DNA of 64,000 bases from Streptomyces hyaluromycini (GTDB lineage Bacteria > Actinomycetota > Actinomycetes > Streptomycetales > Streptomycetaceae): the NCBI RefSeq assembly GCF_002217755.1, contig NZ_BCFL01000016.1, forward strand, positions 478,319-542,318. Reading direction: 5' to 3'. The notes beneath the pieces were generated by a model. The model made no database searches, had not been told where the DNA came from, and saw nothing but the letters and a program-made list of their open reading frames with translations. A program made the translations under genes and the position numbers. Position 1 is the stretch's first letter, and each line of letters opens with the position of its first letter. Shown here piece after piece: positions 1 through 6,317 of the stretch.

Positions 1-29
1 TCGAACGACGTCCGAACACCCGTGGCTAC

Positions 30-302
30 ATGACCGACGAACTGGTGGAGATCGTGCACGCGGCCCACGCCGAACCGCGGCTGCGCGCCCTGTACCCCTT
101 CCCGAGCCACGGCGGCCTGCACTTCCTGCGCGGTCTGCCCGGCGAGGTACGTCCCGGCGAGCGCCTTCCGCACGTCCTCTACGGCCCGCCGCCGTACACG
201 GTCCACTCGTCCGACTTCACCGAACTGGGCGAGGCCGCGACGGCCGAGGAGGCCGTCGCCCTGCTGGTCGCACACCTGCCGCCCGAGCCGCGGCAGCGCT
301 AA
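30..302 (+). CDS. DUF6193-like protein, C-terminal part (probably truncated by the window)
   Basis: A 90-residue reading frame whose YPFPSHGGLHFLRG stretch and following proline/glycine-rich turn resemble the C-terminal half of DUF6193 (so-called natural product biosynthesis) proteins of Streptomyces. The frame stays open upstream to base 3 and no ribosome binding site precedes the ATG at 30, so the true gene very likely begins outside the window. It converges on the tetR gene with a 4-bp overlap of the two stop regions. The family has no established biochemical role; the family assignment rests on recall of the motif only. Confidence 0.5.
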   Translation: MTDELVEIVHAAHAEPRLRALYPFPSHGGLHFLRGLPGEVRPGERLPHVLYGPPPYTVHSSDFTELGEAATAEEAVALLVAHLPPEPRQR

Positions 303-949
303 CCGCGGCCGGCGCGGCGCAGACGGTGCCGGACCGCGCGCTGGGCCACCGGGCCGAGGTCCTCCAACGCGGCCACCAGCGCGCCGAGTTGCTCCAGGGC
401 GTCCAGGGCCGCGTGGGCGCCGGCCGCGTCGACGCCCTCGTACAGCTCGATGCCGACGAAGGACGCGGCGACCGTGCGGGCGAGCCCGGCCGGGTCGGTG
501 AACTCCCCGAAGGGCGTGGCCGCGAGGACCCGGACGAGCACCTTCTCTATCTCGGCGATCCACAGGTCGAGCCCGGCCGCCGTGGCGGGCCGGAGCGCCT
601 CGTGGGTCTGCGCGCCGGCCAGCAGCTGCCCGAGCAGGGCGACATGGCCGCCCACCCGCGCCTCCTCGTGGATCTGCCGCCCCACGGTGAGCAGTTCGGC
701 GAACGAGCCGACGGCGGCGAGCCGGGGACGGAAGCGGGCGACGGCCTGCTCGGCACCGTACCGGCAGGCCGCGGCGAGCAGTTCGTCCACGGATCCGAAG
801 TGGTAGAAGACCAGTGCCTGGTTGACCCCGGCGGCCGCCGCCACCGTTCGGGCCGAGGTCTTGGCGATCCCCTGCTCGGTGAGCGTCCGCAGCGCGCCCT
901 CCAGCAGCTTGGTCTTCGTCTCCAGGGACTTGGCGGTCTCCGGGCTCAC
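299..949 (-). CDS. TetR family transcriptional regulator
   Basis: 216 residues with an N-terminal helix-turn-helix at about residues 27-62; the GVNQALVFYHFGSVDELL stretch is the classical TetR recognition helix plus helix 4. The remainder is the ligand-binding, dimerising all-helical domain. It starts at GTG 949, overlapping the stop of the DUF4166 gene by 4 bases (GTGA), so it is the last gene of a translationally coupled three-gene operon. Two perfect palindromes with the typical size and symmetry of TetR operators lie in front of the operon (2404-2423, 2448-2463); autoregulation of the operon is the natural inference. The ligand is unknown; the SRPBCC neighbour hints at a hydrophobic small molecule. 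Confidence 0.9.
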   Translation of the reverse strand: MSPETAKSLETKTKLLEGALRTLTEQGIAKTSARTVAAAAGVNQALVFYHFGSVDELLAAACRYGAEQAVARFRPRLAAVGSFAELLTVGRQIHEEARVGGHVALLGQLLAGAQTHEALRPATAAGLDLWIAEIEKVLVRVLAATPFGEFTDPAGLARTVAASFVGIELYEGVDAAGAHAALDALEQLGALVAALEDLGPVAQRAVRHRLRRAGRG

Positions 950-1626
950 GCGCGCGGCTCCTCACGGACGGGCCGCAGCCCGGGCCGCACCCCGCAGCCG
1001 CGGATGCCGGTGTACGACGCCTCGAAGGTGCCCTGGTAGCCGAAGAGCGGCCCGAAGTACCGGTTCACGACCCGCACCCGGATGCGGAAGCGGCCGGCCC
1101 GGTCGTCGTAGGACTCGCGCACCTCGGCGGTGGCGCCGACGAGCTCGGGGACGCGGACGTCCACCGGACCCTCCCTGAAGCGGTGTTCGCCGGAGCGGAT
1201 CAGCAGGGAGCCGTCGGGCTCGGCGTGGAAGTGCAGTTCGCTGGCGAGGTGCTGATGGGTGCCGAGGTAGTCGAGGATGCGGTCGCCCTTGGGGCTGAGC
1301 ACCATCTGGGCGTCGAAGCGGCGGGGGCGGCCGGGCAGGTCGAAGGTGCGCACGAAGGTCACCGTCTCACGGCCGTAGCTGTCCGCGTAGGGCACATTCT
1401 CGATCTTGAAGGGGACGTTCCTCGCGGCCTTCGGAACCAGGATGTTGCGGGTGGTGCCGAGCGCCAGGAACGGCTTCACGAAGGCCCCGCCGTGCCAGAT
1501 CCGGTCCATCACGCCGTGGCCGGTGCAGGCCTCGCCGCTCGCCAGGCCGACCGAGAAGCGGCGCTGGAGCTGCGGGTGCAGCCGGTCGAAGTCGGGGCCG
1601 AGCACGGTGCGGAACATCGAGGTCAC
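946..1626 (-). CDS. DUF4166 domain protein
   Basis: 226 residues matching the DUF4166 family over almost its whole length: conserved features visible are the N-terminal LGPDFDRLHPQLQRRF, the central HGGAFVKPFLALGTTRNILVP and the C-terminal RYFGPLFGYQGTF. The start is GTG at 1626, which overlaps the stop of the upstream gene in a GTGA arrangement; the open frame continues further upstream but that part is antiparallel noise within the SRPBCC-like gene. Biochemical function is unknown. In other bacteria DUF4166 is found fused to or beside saccharopine-dehydrogenase-like or DoxX-like proteins. Here it is sandwiched between a SRPBCC-type protein and a TetR repressor. Confidence 0.85.
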   Translation of the reverse strand: MTSMFRTVLGPDFDRLHPQLQRRFSVGLASGEACTGHGVMDRIWHGGAFVKPFLALGTTRNILVPKAARNVPFKIENVPYADSYGRETVTFVRTFDLPGRPRRFDAQMVLSPKGDRILDYLGTHQHLASELHFHAEPDGSLLIRSGEHRFREGPVDVRVPELVGATAEVRESYDDRAGRFRIRVRVVNRYFGPLFGYQGTFEASYTGIRGCGVRPGLRPVREEPRA

Positions 1627-2366
1627 GGCTGCTTCTCCAGGGTGCGCAGGATGCGCGGGGCGGTCACTCGGGCGGGCGGGGTGCGCAGGCAGCGGCGGGC
1701 GGCCGGGGTGGTGGCGAGCGGAGACTTGACGAGGGCCAGGAAGAGGGCGACGACCAGGAGGAGCGGGACCAGGAAGGCGACGGTGGGCGCGAGGGTGCCG
1801 AGGACCGGGCCCCGGCTCAGGCCGGTGCCGCAGCCGGCGATCGTCAGCGCCCGGGCCGCCATCTCGGCGAGCCAGTTCCACCGTGCCCGTTCCGGGGTGA
1901 TCCCGCGCTCCAGCCACAGCCGCAGCCGGTCGAAGGACCAGGCGGTCGCCCAGCCCATCAGGGGGCGGAGGACCAGCCGGTCGGCGAGCGCGCCGACGGC
2001 GCCCCACCGGGGCCGGTAGTCGTAGCCGGTGAGGAAACGGACGCCCCCGGGGACCGGTACGTACCGCCAGTACCCGCTGCCCTCGGCGAGCAGCGAGAGC
2101 GGGTCCGGGGAGGCGAAGCGCAGGGCGGAGGTGCGGGTGCCGTCGGGGCGTTCCCTCTCCCCCGCGGAGACGCCGGTACCGGCGACCGTCAGGAACGGCA
2201 GCACGCGCGTGGCGTAACGGAAGCGCCGCGGTTCGCCCTCCGCACGCGGGAGGTAGGTGATCTCGGTGAACCTCAGGTCCCAGCGCTGGTGCTGCCCGGG
2301 GTCCTGGGTGCGTGCCCACAGTTCGTCGAGGTCGGCGCGGATGTGCGCCTCTATGTAGAGCCCCAT
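1623..2366 (-). CDS. SRPBCC-like protein with C-terminal membrane segment
   Basis: 247 residues. The first roughly 140 residues look like a SRPBCC/polyketide-cyclase ligand-binding fold (opening GLYIEAHIRADLDELWARTQDPGQHQRWD, a typical helix-grip start with the W..T.DP...WD motif). A hydrophobic segment at about 193-214 (LAPTVAFLVPLLLVVALFLALV) would anchor it in the membrane, with a short basic tail. It is the first gene of the operon, followed by DUF4166 and tetR through 4-base overlaps. No strong Shine-Dalgarno is visible before the ATG. Function is not known; binding or transport of a lipid-like compound sensed by the TetR is an inference. Confidence 0.75.
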   Translation of the reverse strand: MGLYIEAHIRADLDELWARTQDPGQHQRWDLRFTEITYLPRAEGEPRRFRYATRVLPFLTVAGTGVSAGERERPDGTRTSALRFASPDPLSLLAEGSGYWRYVPVPGGVRFLTGYDYRPRWGAVGALADRLVLRPLMGWATAWSFDRLRLWLERGITPERARWNWLAEMAARALTIAGCGTGLSRGPVLGTLAPTVAFLVPLLLVVALFLALVKSPLATTPAARRCLRTPPARVTAPRILRTLEKQP

Positions 2367-2403
2367 TGGTGTCGTACCCCCGTCACCTGGTCCTTTGAGC
2401 TCA

Positions 2404-2423
2404 TTTTGAGCGATCGCTCAAAA
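2404..2423. promoter_or_regulatory. Palindromic operator 1 of the TetR operon
   Basis: A perfect 20-bp palindrome, TTTTGAGCGATCGCTCAAAA, 38 bp upstream of the SRPBCC-like start. Its 16-bp core TTGAGCGATCGCTCAA recurs at 2448-2463. TetR-family operators are usually perfect or near-perfect palindromes of this size located around the promoter of the controlled operon, and a tetR gene is the third gene of this operon. Confidence 0.8.
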
Positions 2424-2447
2424 CTCCCGAGATGAAGTTACCCTTTT

Positions 2448-2463
2448 TTGAGCGATCGCTCAA
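2448..2463. promoter_or_regulatory. Palindromic operator 2 of the TetR operon
   Basis: Second perfect copy of the core TTGAGCGATCGCTCAA. The two palindrome centres are 42 bp apart, four helical turns, so two TetR dimers could bind the same DNA face. Confidence 0.78.
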
Positions 2464-2479
2464 TCGCGGGGCAGAGGAA

Positions 2480-2505
2480 AACCCCGGCCCTGGAGGACCG
2501 GGGTT
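2480..2505 (-). terminator. Intrinsic terminator after the thiamine-binding protein gene
   Basis: Inverted repeat AACCCCGG / CCGGGGTT with a 10-nt loop; read on the minus strand the stem is followed by a short T run (TTTTCC). It lies 35 bp past the stop of the MTH1187-type gene and separates it from the TetR operators. Confidence 0.65.
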
Positions 2506-2520
2506 CCGCCGACTGCCGGC

Positions 2521-2552
2521 TCGGCTACTCGGCTACTCGGCTACTCGGCGAG
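2521..2552. repeat. 8-bp tandem repeat over a stop codon
   Basis: Three exact copies of TCGGCTAC and a fourth partial copy (TCGGCGAG) run across the 3' end of the thiamine-binding protein gene. The minus-strand stop codon (TAG, 2541-2543) is made by the repeat, so expansion or contraction would leave or shift the C-terminus. Confidence 0.7.
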
Positions 2553-2834
2553 GTACCGCTCGACCGTCGCCACCTTGCTGGTGAGCCCGTCGCCGACGCC
2601 GGGCCGGATGTCCGCCTTGAGGACCAGGGAGACGCGCGGGGCACGCTCCTCGACGACGGCGACGGCGCGCTTGACCACGTCCATCACTTGGTCCCACTCG
2701 CCCTCGATCGAAGTAAACATCGCGTCGGTGCGGTTGGGCAGCCCCGACTCGCGGACCACCCGGACCGCGTCGGCGACGTACTCCCCGACGTCCTCGCCGA
2801 CGCCGAGCGGCGTCACGGAGAAAGCGACGATCAT
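2541..2834 (-). CDS. MTH1187 family thiamine-binding protein
   Basis: 97 residues, a complete single-domain member of the DUF77/MTH1187 family ([11 protein letters not shown] at the N-terminus, the [25 protein letters not shown] stretch, ending in [10 protein letters not shown]). Family members form ferredoxin-like tetramers and bind thiamine or its hydroxymethylpyrimidine part. The ATG at 2834 overlaps the stop of the DUF3817 gene (ATGA), so the two are translationally coupled. The gene is followed by an intrinsic terminator. What it does in the cell (storage, sensing or transport of thiamine) is not established. Confidence 0.85.
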   Translation of the reverse strand: MIVAFSVTPLGVGEDVGEYVADAVRVVRESGLPNRTDAMFTSIEGEWDQVMDVVKRAVAVVEERAPRVSLVLKADIRPGVGDGLTSKVATVERYLAE

Positions 2835-3175
2835 GCCTTCACCGCCCCTTCCTGACGGGCGCGGGCCGCGATGACCGCGTTCTCGGACTCGCGGCGCAGC
2901 TTGCGCTCGGCGAAGAAACCGCCGGTCGGCAGGACGGAGAGGACGAAGTAGAAGGCGGCGGTCCCCGCGGACCACTTGGCGCGGCTCCAGGCGTCGGCCC
3001 AGAAGATCACGTAGAGGATGAACAGGACACCGTGGATCGCGCCCATCACGGGCACCGCGTTGAAGTCCGTGGTCCGCTTCAGCACCGAGCAGACGAGGAG
3101 GATCAGGAAGGAGACGGCCTCCGGGGCGGAGACCAGGCGGAGGCGTCGGATGGCGGTGGCGGTCTTGATGTCCAC
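2831..3175 (-). CDS. DUF3817 integral membrane protein
   Basis: 114 residues with three hydrophobic segments (about residues 15-32, 46-62 and 70-90) and a basic C-terminal helix, the organisation of DUF3817 membrane proteins of actinobacteria. It starts with GTG at 3175, preceded by an AAGGTGA Shine-Dalgarno seven bases upstream. It is first in a two-gene operon with the thiamine-binding protein. A near-consensus Rex operator lies 33 bp upstream, suggesting control by the NADH/NAD ratio. Function of the family is unknown. Confidence 0.8.
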   Translation of the reverse strand: MDIKTATAIRRLRLVSAPEAVSFLILLVCSVLKRTTDFNAVPVMGAIHGVLFILYVIFWADAWSRAKWSAGTAAFYFVLSVLPTGGFFAERKLRRESENAVIAARARQEGAVKA

Positions 3176-3207
3176 GAGTCACCTTCGGTGGGAGAGACGT
3201 CCACTCT

Positions 3208-3225
3208 TTGTGAACGCGAGCACAA
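3208..3225. promoter_or_regulatory. Rex-type operator (ROP)
   Basis: TTGTGAACGCGAGCACAA agrees at 16 of 18 positions with the redox repressor Rex consensus as I recall it for Streptomyces (TTGTGAACGCGTTCACAA); only the two bases inside the right half differ. It is placed 33 bp upstream of the DUF3817 start, where it would overlap the promoter. Rex binds such sites when NADH is low and releases them under oxygen limitation. Confidence 0.65.
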
Positions 3226-3310
3226 ACGTTCAGCCATTGTGGCAAAGGAGCCTGCCGGTCCCCGCGCGGGGGTGGGAGGTGGGGCCGGCGCGCTGCCGGT
3301 GTCCGGCCGC

Positions 3311-3495
3311 CCCCTAGGGCCTGTCTGACAATTCCCGTCGTCGCCCGGAGGGCGGCCTCGCGGCGTCAGGTGCGTGCTCTCGGCGTGCCGGGCGTAGGCC
3401 CTCGTACTGGACGTACTTGGGTCTGCGCCCGGTGCGGCGAGAGTGCGTGCATGGCGTCGCGAGGCAGACGGGAATGGTCAGACAGGCCCTAGGGG
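3311..3495. mobile_element. MITE-like palindromic element with 29-bp terminal inverted repeats
   Basis: 185 bp with 29-bp ends (3311-3339 and 3467-3495) that are inverted repeats with one mismatch; they contain CTAGGGCCTGTCTGAC. The inside is also a long imperfect palindrome centred near 3403. No transposase is encoded. Both ends carry CTAG (3314-3317 and 3489-3492), which could be a 4-bp target duplication, as expected of IS5-type transposases. It is best seen as a non-autonomous element mobilised in trans. It lies between the divergently placed DUF3817 and AIM24 operons, 55 bp before the AIM24 promoter. Confidence 0.75.
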
Positions 3496-3550
3496 ACCGA
3501 TCCGGGGTGATGTCCACCTACGGGACCTGTCGCCGCCGTCTGCCTGCGGC

Positions 3551-3556
3551 TACCTT
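3551..3556 (+). promoter_or_regulatory. -10 box of a leaderless transcript (AIM24 operon)
   Basis: TACCTT followed by exactly six bases (CGCAGC) and GTG, the layout of actinobacterial leaderless promoters. No Shine-Dalgarno is present before the gene, which supports GTG 3563 as start. Confidence 0.6.
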
Positions 3557-3562
3557 CGCAGC

Positions 3563-4201
3563 GTGGCGATGTTCCGACTGCAGGGCAGCAAGGTGCTCGC
3601 CGTCGAGATGACCGGGGACGCCGTGAAGGCGAAGAACGGCTCGATGGTCGCGTACGACGGGCAGATGGCGTTCAAGAAGCTGAGCGGCGGCGGCGAGGGG
3701 CTGCGCGGGATGGTGACCCGGCGGCTCACCGGCGAGCAGATGACGGTGATGGAGGTGAAGGGGCACGGGACGTGCTGGTTCGCGGACCGGGCGTCCGAGA
3801 TCAACCTGGTCGGCCTCCAGGGCGACAAGCTGTACGTCGAGTCGAGCAACCTGCTCGCGACCGACGCCGGCCTGCGCACCGGCACGACGTTCACGGGCCT
3901 GCGCGGCGCCTCGCAGGGCAACGGCCTGTTCACCACCACGGTCGAGGGCCACGGCCAGGCGGCGATCATGTCGGACGGCCCGGCGGTGGTGCTGAGAGTC
4001 AGCCCGCAGTACCCGCTGACCGTGGACCCGGGCGCCTACATCGCCCACCAGGGCAGCCTCCGCCAGTCCTTCCAGTCGGGTGTGACCTTCCGCACGCTGC
4101 TCGGGGAGGGCGGCGGGGAGGCCTTCCAGATCCGGTTCGAGGGGGACGGCCTGGTGTACGTGCAGCCGAGCGAGCGGAACACGATCGCGGGGGACGTCTG
4201 A
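3563..4201 (+). CDS. AIM24 family protein 1
   Basis: 212 residues of the AIM24 (DUF124) beta-rich fold; repeated motifs such as KNGSMVAYDGQMAFKKL, GHGTCWFADR, LYVESSNLLA and GEAFQIRFEGDGLVYVQ are visible and recur in the next two genes. Bacterial AIM24 proteins have no proven function; the yeast namesake is a mitochondrial inner-membrane organising factor. GTG 3563 is chosen because of the leaderless -10 box; ATG 3569 is the alternative (210 residues). First of three tandem paralogues, with a single base between its stop and the next ATG. Confidence 0.85.
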   Translation: MAMFRLQGSKVLAVEMTGDAVKAKNGSMVAYDGQMAFKKLSGGGEGLRGMVTRRLTGEQMTVMEVKGHGTCWFADRASEINLVGLQGDKLYVESSNLLATDAGLRTGTTFTGLRGASQGNGLFTTTVEGHGQAAIMSDGPAVVLRVSPQYPLTVDPGAYIAHQGSLRQSFQSGVTFRTLLGEGGGEAFQIRFEGDGLVYVQPSERNTIAGDV

Positions 4202-4202
4202 C

Positions 4203-4853
4203 ATGGCCCTGCGCGAGGTGAACTCGAAGATGGTCGAGGCGACGGTCGTCCCCGGGCAGCGGCTGTACAGCCAGCGCGGGGCGATGCTCGCCTACAAGGG
4301 CGAGGTGTCCTTCACACCCAACATCCAGGGCGGCCAGGGCGGGCTGATGTCGATGCTCGGCCGCCGGGTCGCCGGCGAGGCGACCCCCCTCATGACCGTC
4401 GAGGGCAGCGGCACGGTCTTCTTCGGGCACGGCGGCCACCACGTCCAGGTCATCACCCTCACCGGCGACACCCTCTACGTCGAGGCGGACCGGCTGCTCG
4501 CCTTCGAGGGCACGCTGCAGCAGGGCACCATGTTCATGGGCTCCCAGGGCGGCGTGATGGGCATGGTGCGCGGCCAGGTCACCGGCCAGGGCCTGTTCAC
4601 CACCACCCTCAAGGGCCACGGCGCGGTCGCCGTGATGGCCCACGGCGGGGTCTTCGAGATCCCGATCACTCCGCAGCGCCCGGTCCATGTCGACCCGCAG
4701 GCCTACGTCGCCCACCACGGCGACGTGCGCAACAAGCTGTCGTCCGCGCTCGGCTGGCGGGACATGGTGGGCCGCGGCTCCGGCGAGGCGTTCCAGCTGG
4801 AGCTCAGCGGCAACGGCATGGTGTACGTGCAGGCGTCGGAGGAGAAGCTGTGA
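4203..4853 (+). CDS. AIM24 family protein 2
   Basis: 216 residues, a second AIM24 paralogue (SQRGAMLAYKGEVSFTP, GSGTVFFGHGG, LYVEADRLLAFEGTL, SGEAFQLELSGNGMVYVQASEEKL). It follows the first copy with one intervening base and its stop overlaps the GTG of the third copy, so the three are translated as a coupled set. The three proteins are clearly homologous but diverged, which is what one expects of subunits of a hetero-oligomer; that assembly is an inference. Confidence 0.85.
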   Translation: MALREVNSKMVEATVVPGQRLYSQRGAMLAYKGEVSFTPNIQGGQGGLMSMLGRRVAGEATPLMTVEGSGTVFFGHGGHHVQVITLTGDTLYVEADRLLAFEGTLQQGTMFMGSQGGVMGMVRGQVTGQGLFTTTLKGHGAVAVMAHGGVFEIPITPQRPVHVDPQAYVAHHGDVRNKLSSALGWRDMVGRGSGEAFQLELSGNGMVYVQASEEKL

Positions 4854-5647
4854 GCACATACGGAGCAGCCGGACCGGTCGTGTACGACCCCATGACCCTC
4901 CCCGTCGACGACAACGTCAACAAGTACACCTTCTGCGTGGAGCTCAAGAGCGGCCAGTGGTTCCTGCAGAAGGGGAAGATGATCGCCTACTACGGCTCGA
5001 TCGACTTCAACGGCATCGGACACGGCCGTCTCGACCGCCTGGTCCGCACTTCCTTCCATTCGCCACTGCACGCGAGCGACTGGGTGGTGGCGGAGGGCTC
5101 GGGCCGGATGCTCCTCGCCGACCGGGCGTTCGATGTGAACTCGTACGACCTCGAAGACGGCAACCTGACCATTCGCTCCGGCAACCTGCTCGCTTTTCAG
5201 CCAAGTCTTGCGCTGAAGCAATCAATCGTTCCCGGTTTTCTGACCCTTATCGGAACCGGAAAGTTTGTGGCCGCATCTAACGGTCCGGTGGTGTTCATGG
5301 AACCCCCCATCCGGGTGGACCCGCAGGCACTGGTGGGGTGGGCCGACTGCCCCTCCCCGTGCCACCACTACGACCACGGGTACATGACCGGCGTGATGGG
5401 CGGTCTACGTGCGCTGACAGGCCTCGGCGGGGCCTCCGGAGAGGAGCACCAGTTCGAGTTCGTAGGGGCCGGCACGGTCCTGCTCCAGTCCACCGAGACC
5501 CTGATGGCCGAGCAGGCCACGGGAGCGGTTCCGCACGAGCCCGGAGTGCCCGGCGGAGGCATCCCCTCCACAGGCCATCCACAGCAACCGGGCACACCGC
5601 GCCTTCCCGGACAGCTGGGGGACCTCCAGCGTCGCTTCGGGCTGTGA
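4850..5647 (+). CDS. AIM24 family protein 3
   Basis: 265 residues, third and longest paralogue, with an N-terminal extension (YGAAGPVVYDPMTLPVDDNVN) and a proline-rich C-terminal tail after residue 225. The AIM24 core is recognisable from GQWFLQKGKMIAYYGSIDF, GSGRMLLADR, LTIRSGNLLAF and EHQFEFVGAGTVLLQS. GTG 4850 overlaps the previous stop (GTGA). The third gene ends 92 bp before absC; no terminator is obvious in between, but absC has its own leaderless promoter. Confidence 0.85.
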   Translation: MSTYGAAGPVVYDPMTLPVDDNVNKYTFCVELKSGQWFLQKGKMIAYYGSIDFNGIGHGRLDRLVRTSFHSPLHASDWVVAEGSGRMLLADRAFDVNSYDLEDGNLTIRSGNLLAFQPSLALKQSIVPGFLTLIGTGKFVAASNGPVVFMEPPIRVDPQALVGWADCPSPCHHYDHGYMTGVMGGLRALTGLGGASGEEHQFEFVGAGTVLLQSTETLMAEQATGAVPHEPGVPGGGIPSTGHPQQPGTPRLPGQLGDLQRRFGL

Positions 5648-5727
5648 GCGGTAGTCTGCGGAGTGTGACGTCGAACGCGTGCGCACAGTCACACCACCCT
5701 CACTAGTTCGCCTTTCAACATTTTAGG

Positions 5728-5733
5728 TAGACT
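5728..5733 (+). promoter_or_regulatory. -10 box of a leaderless absC transcript
   Basis: TAGACT followed by six bases (TGATTC) and the ATG of absC. A loose TCAA...TTGA inverted repeat spans 5715-5737 and could be an autoregulatory site. Confidence 0.6.
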
Positions 5734-5739
5734 TGATTC

Positions 5740-6216
5740 ATGGAGACCGAGACGGCCACGCGCTGGCTGACCGATGCGGAGCAGTGCGCCTGGCGCACCC
5801 ACCTGGAGGTCAACAGGCTGTTGACGTACCAGCTCGAAAAGGATCTGCAGCCGTTCGGCCTGACGATGAACGACTACGAGATCCTGGTGAACCTGTCCGA
5901 GTCGGAGGACTACCGGATGCGGATGAGCGACCTCGCCTCCGCCACCCTCCAGTCCAAGAGCCGGCTGTCCCACCAGATCACCCGCATGGAGAACGCGAAC
6001 CTGGTCCGCCGCGAGAACTGCGAGTCCGACCGCCGCGGGCTGTTCGCCGTCCTCACCGAGCACGGCATGGAGACGATGAAGAAGGTGGCGCCACATCATG
6101 TCGCCTCCGTGCGGCGGCACTTCATCGACCTGCTGTCGCCGGAGGCACTCATAGAGCTGGACAAGGGCCTGAAGCCGATCGCGGAACACCTGCGGGGGCA
6201 GCGCGGGCGACCGTGA
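5740..6216 (+). CDS. absC: MarR family regulator AbsC
   Basis: 158 residues with a central winged helix (about 40-110: MNDYEILVNLSE, MRMSDLASATLQSKSRLSHQITRMENANLVRREN, DRRGLFAVLTEHG). Sequence and context (downstream of AIM24 genes, upstream of a meaB/thiolase block) match my recollection of S. coelicolor AbsC (SCO5405), a zinc-responsive MarR protein needed for normal antibiotic production and for repression of the coelibactin siderophore cluster. It is apparently transcribed leaderless (-10 box TAGACT at 5728) and ends in a strong hairpin terminator. The specific identity is inferred from memory; MarR membership is certain. Confidence 0.85.
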   Translation: METETATRWLTDAEQCAWRTHLEVNRLLTYQLEKDLQPFGLTMNDYEILVNLSESEDYRMRMSDLASATLQSKSRLSHQITRMENANLVRRENCESDRRGLFAVLTEHGMETMKKVAPHHVASVRRHFIDLLSPEALIELDKGLKPIAEHLRGQRGRP

Positions 6217-6235
6217 CGACAGACGGCATCTGAAG

Positions 6236-6268
6236 GCGGCGGACAAGGGTTCAGGTCTTGTCCGCCGC
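6236..6268 (+). terminator. Terminator after absC
   Basis: Perfect 12-bp stem GCGGCGGACAAG / CTTGTCCGCCGC with a 9-nt loop, 19 bp after the absC stop. It lies between absC and the convergent MFS gene. Confidence 0.8.
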
Positions 6269-6278
6269 TTGCCGTGGC

Positions 6279-6317
6279 GCCCCTTAGGGGCGCGGGGAAC
6301 TGCGCGACCAGCCCCCA
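6279..6317. repeat. Streptomyces interspersed GC-rich repeat, copy 1
   Basis: Contains GGGGCGCGGGGAACTGCGCG followed by ACCAGCCCCCAC, a short sequence seen widely in Streptomyces intergenic DNA. Variants occur in this window at 43214-43255 and 47182-47304. This copy supplies the last codons and the TAA stop of the MFS gene. Confidence 0.7.

Noticed and set aside
1627..2319. Upstream extension of the DUF4166 frame
   Set aside because: It overlaps the SRPBCC-like gene completely in another frame; the GTGA junction at 1623-1626 gives the natural start.
4687..5280. Plus-strand frame of 197 codons inside AIM24 genes 2 and 3
   Set aside because: Out-of-frame shadow with Arg/Pro/Ser-rich composition; the AIM24 frames explain the same DNA.
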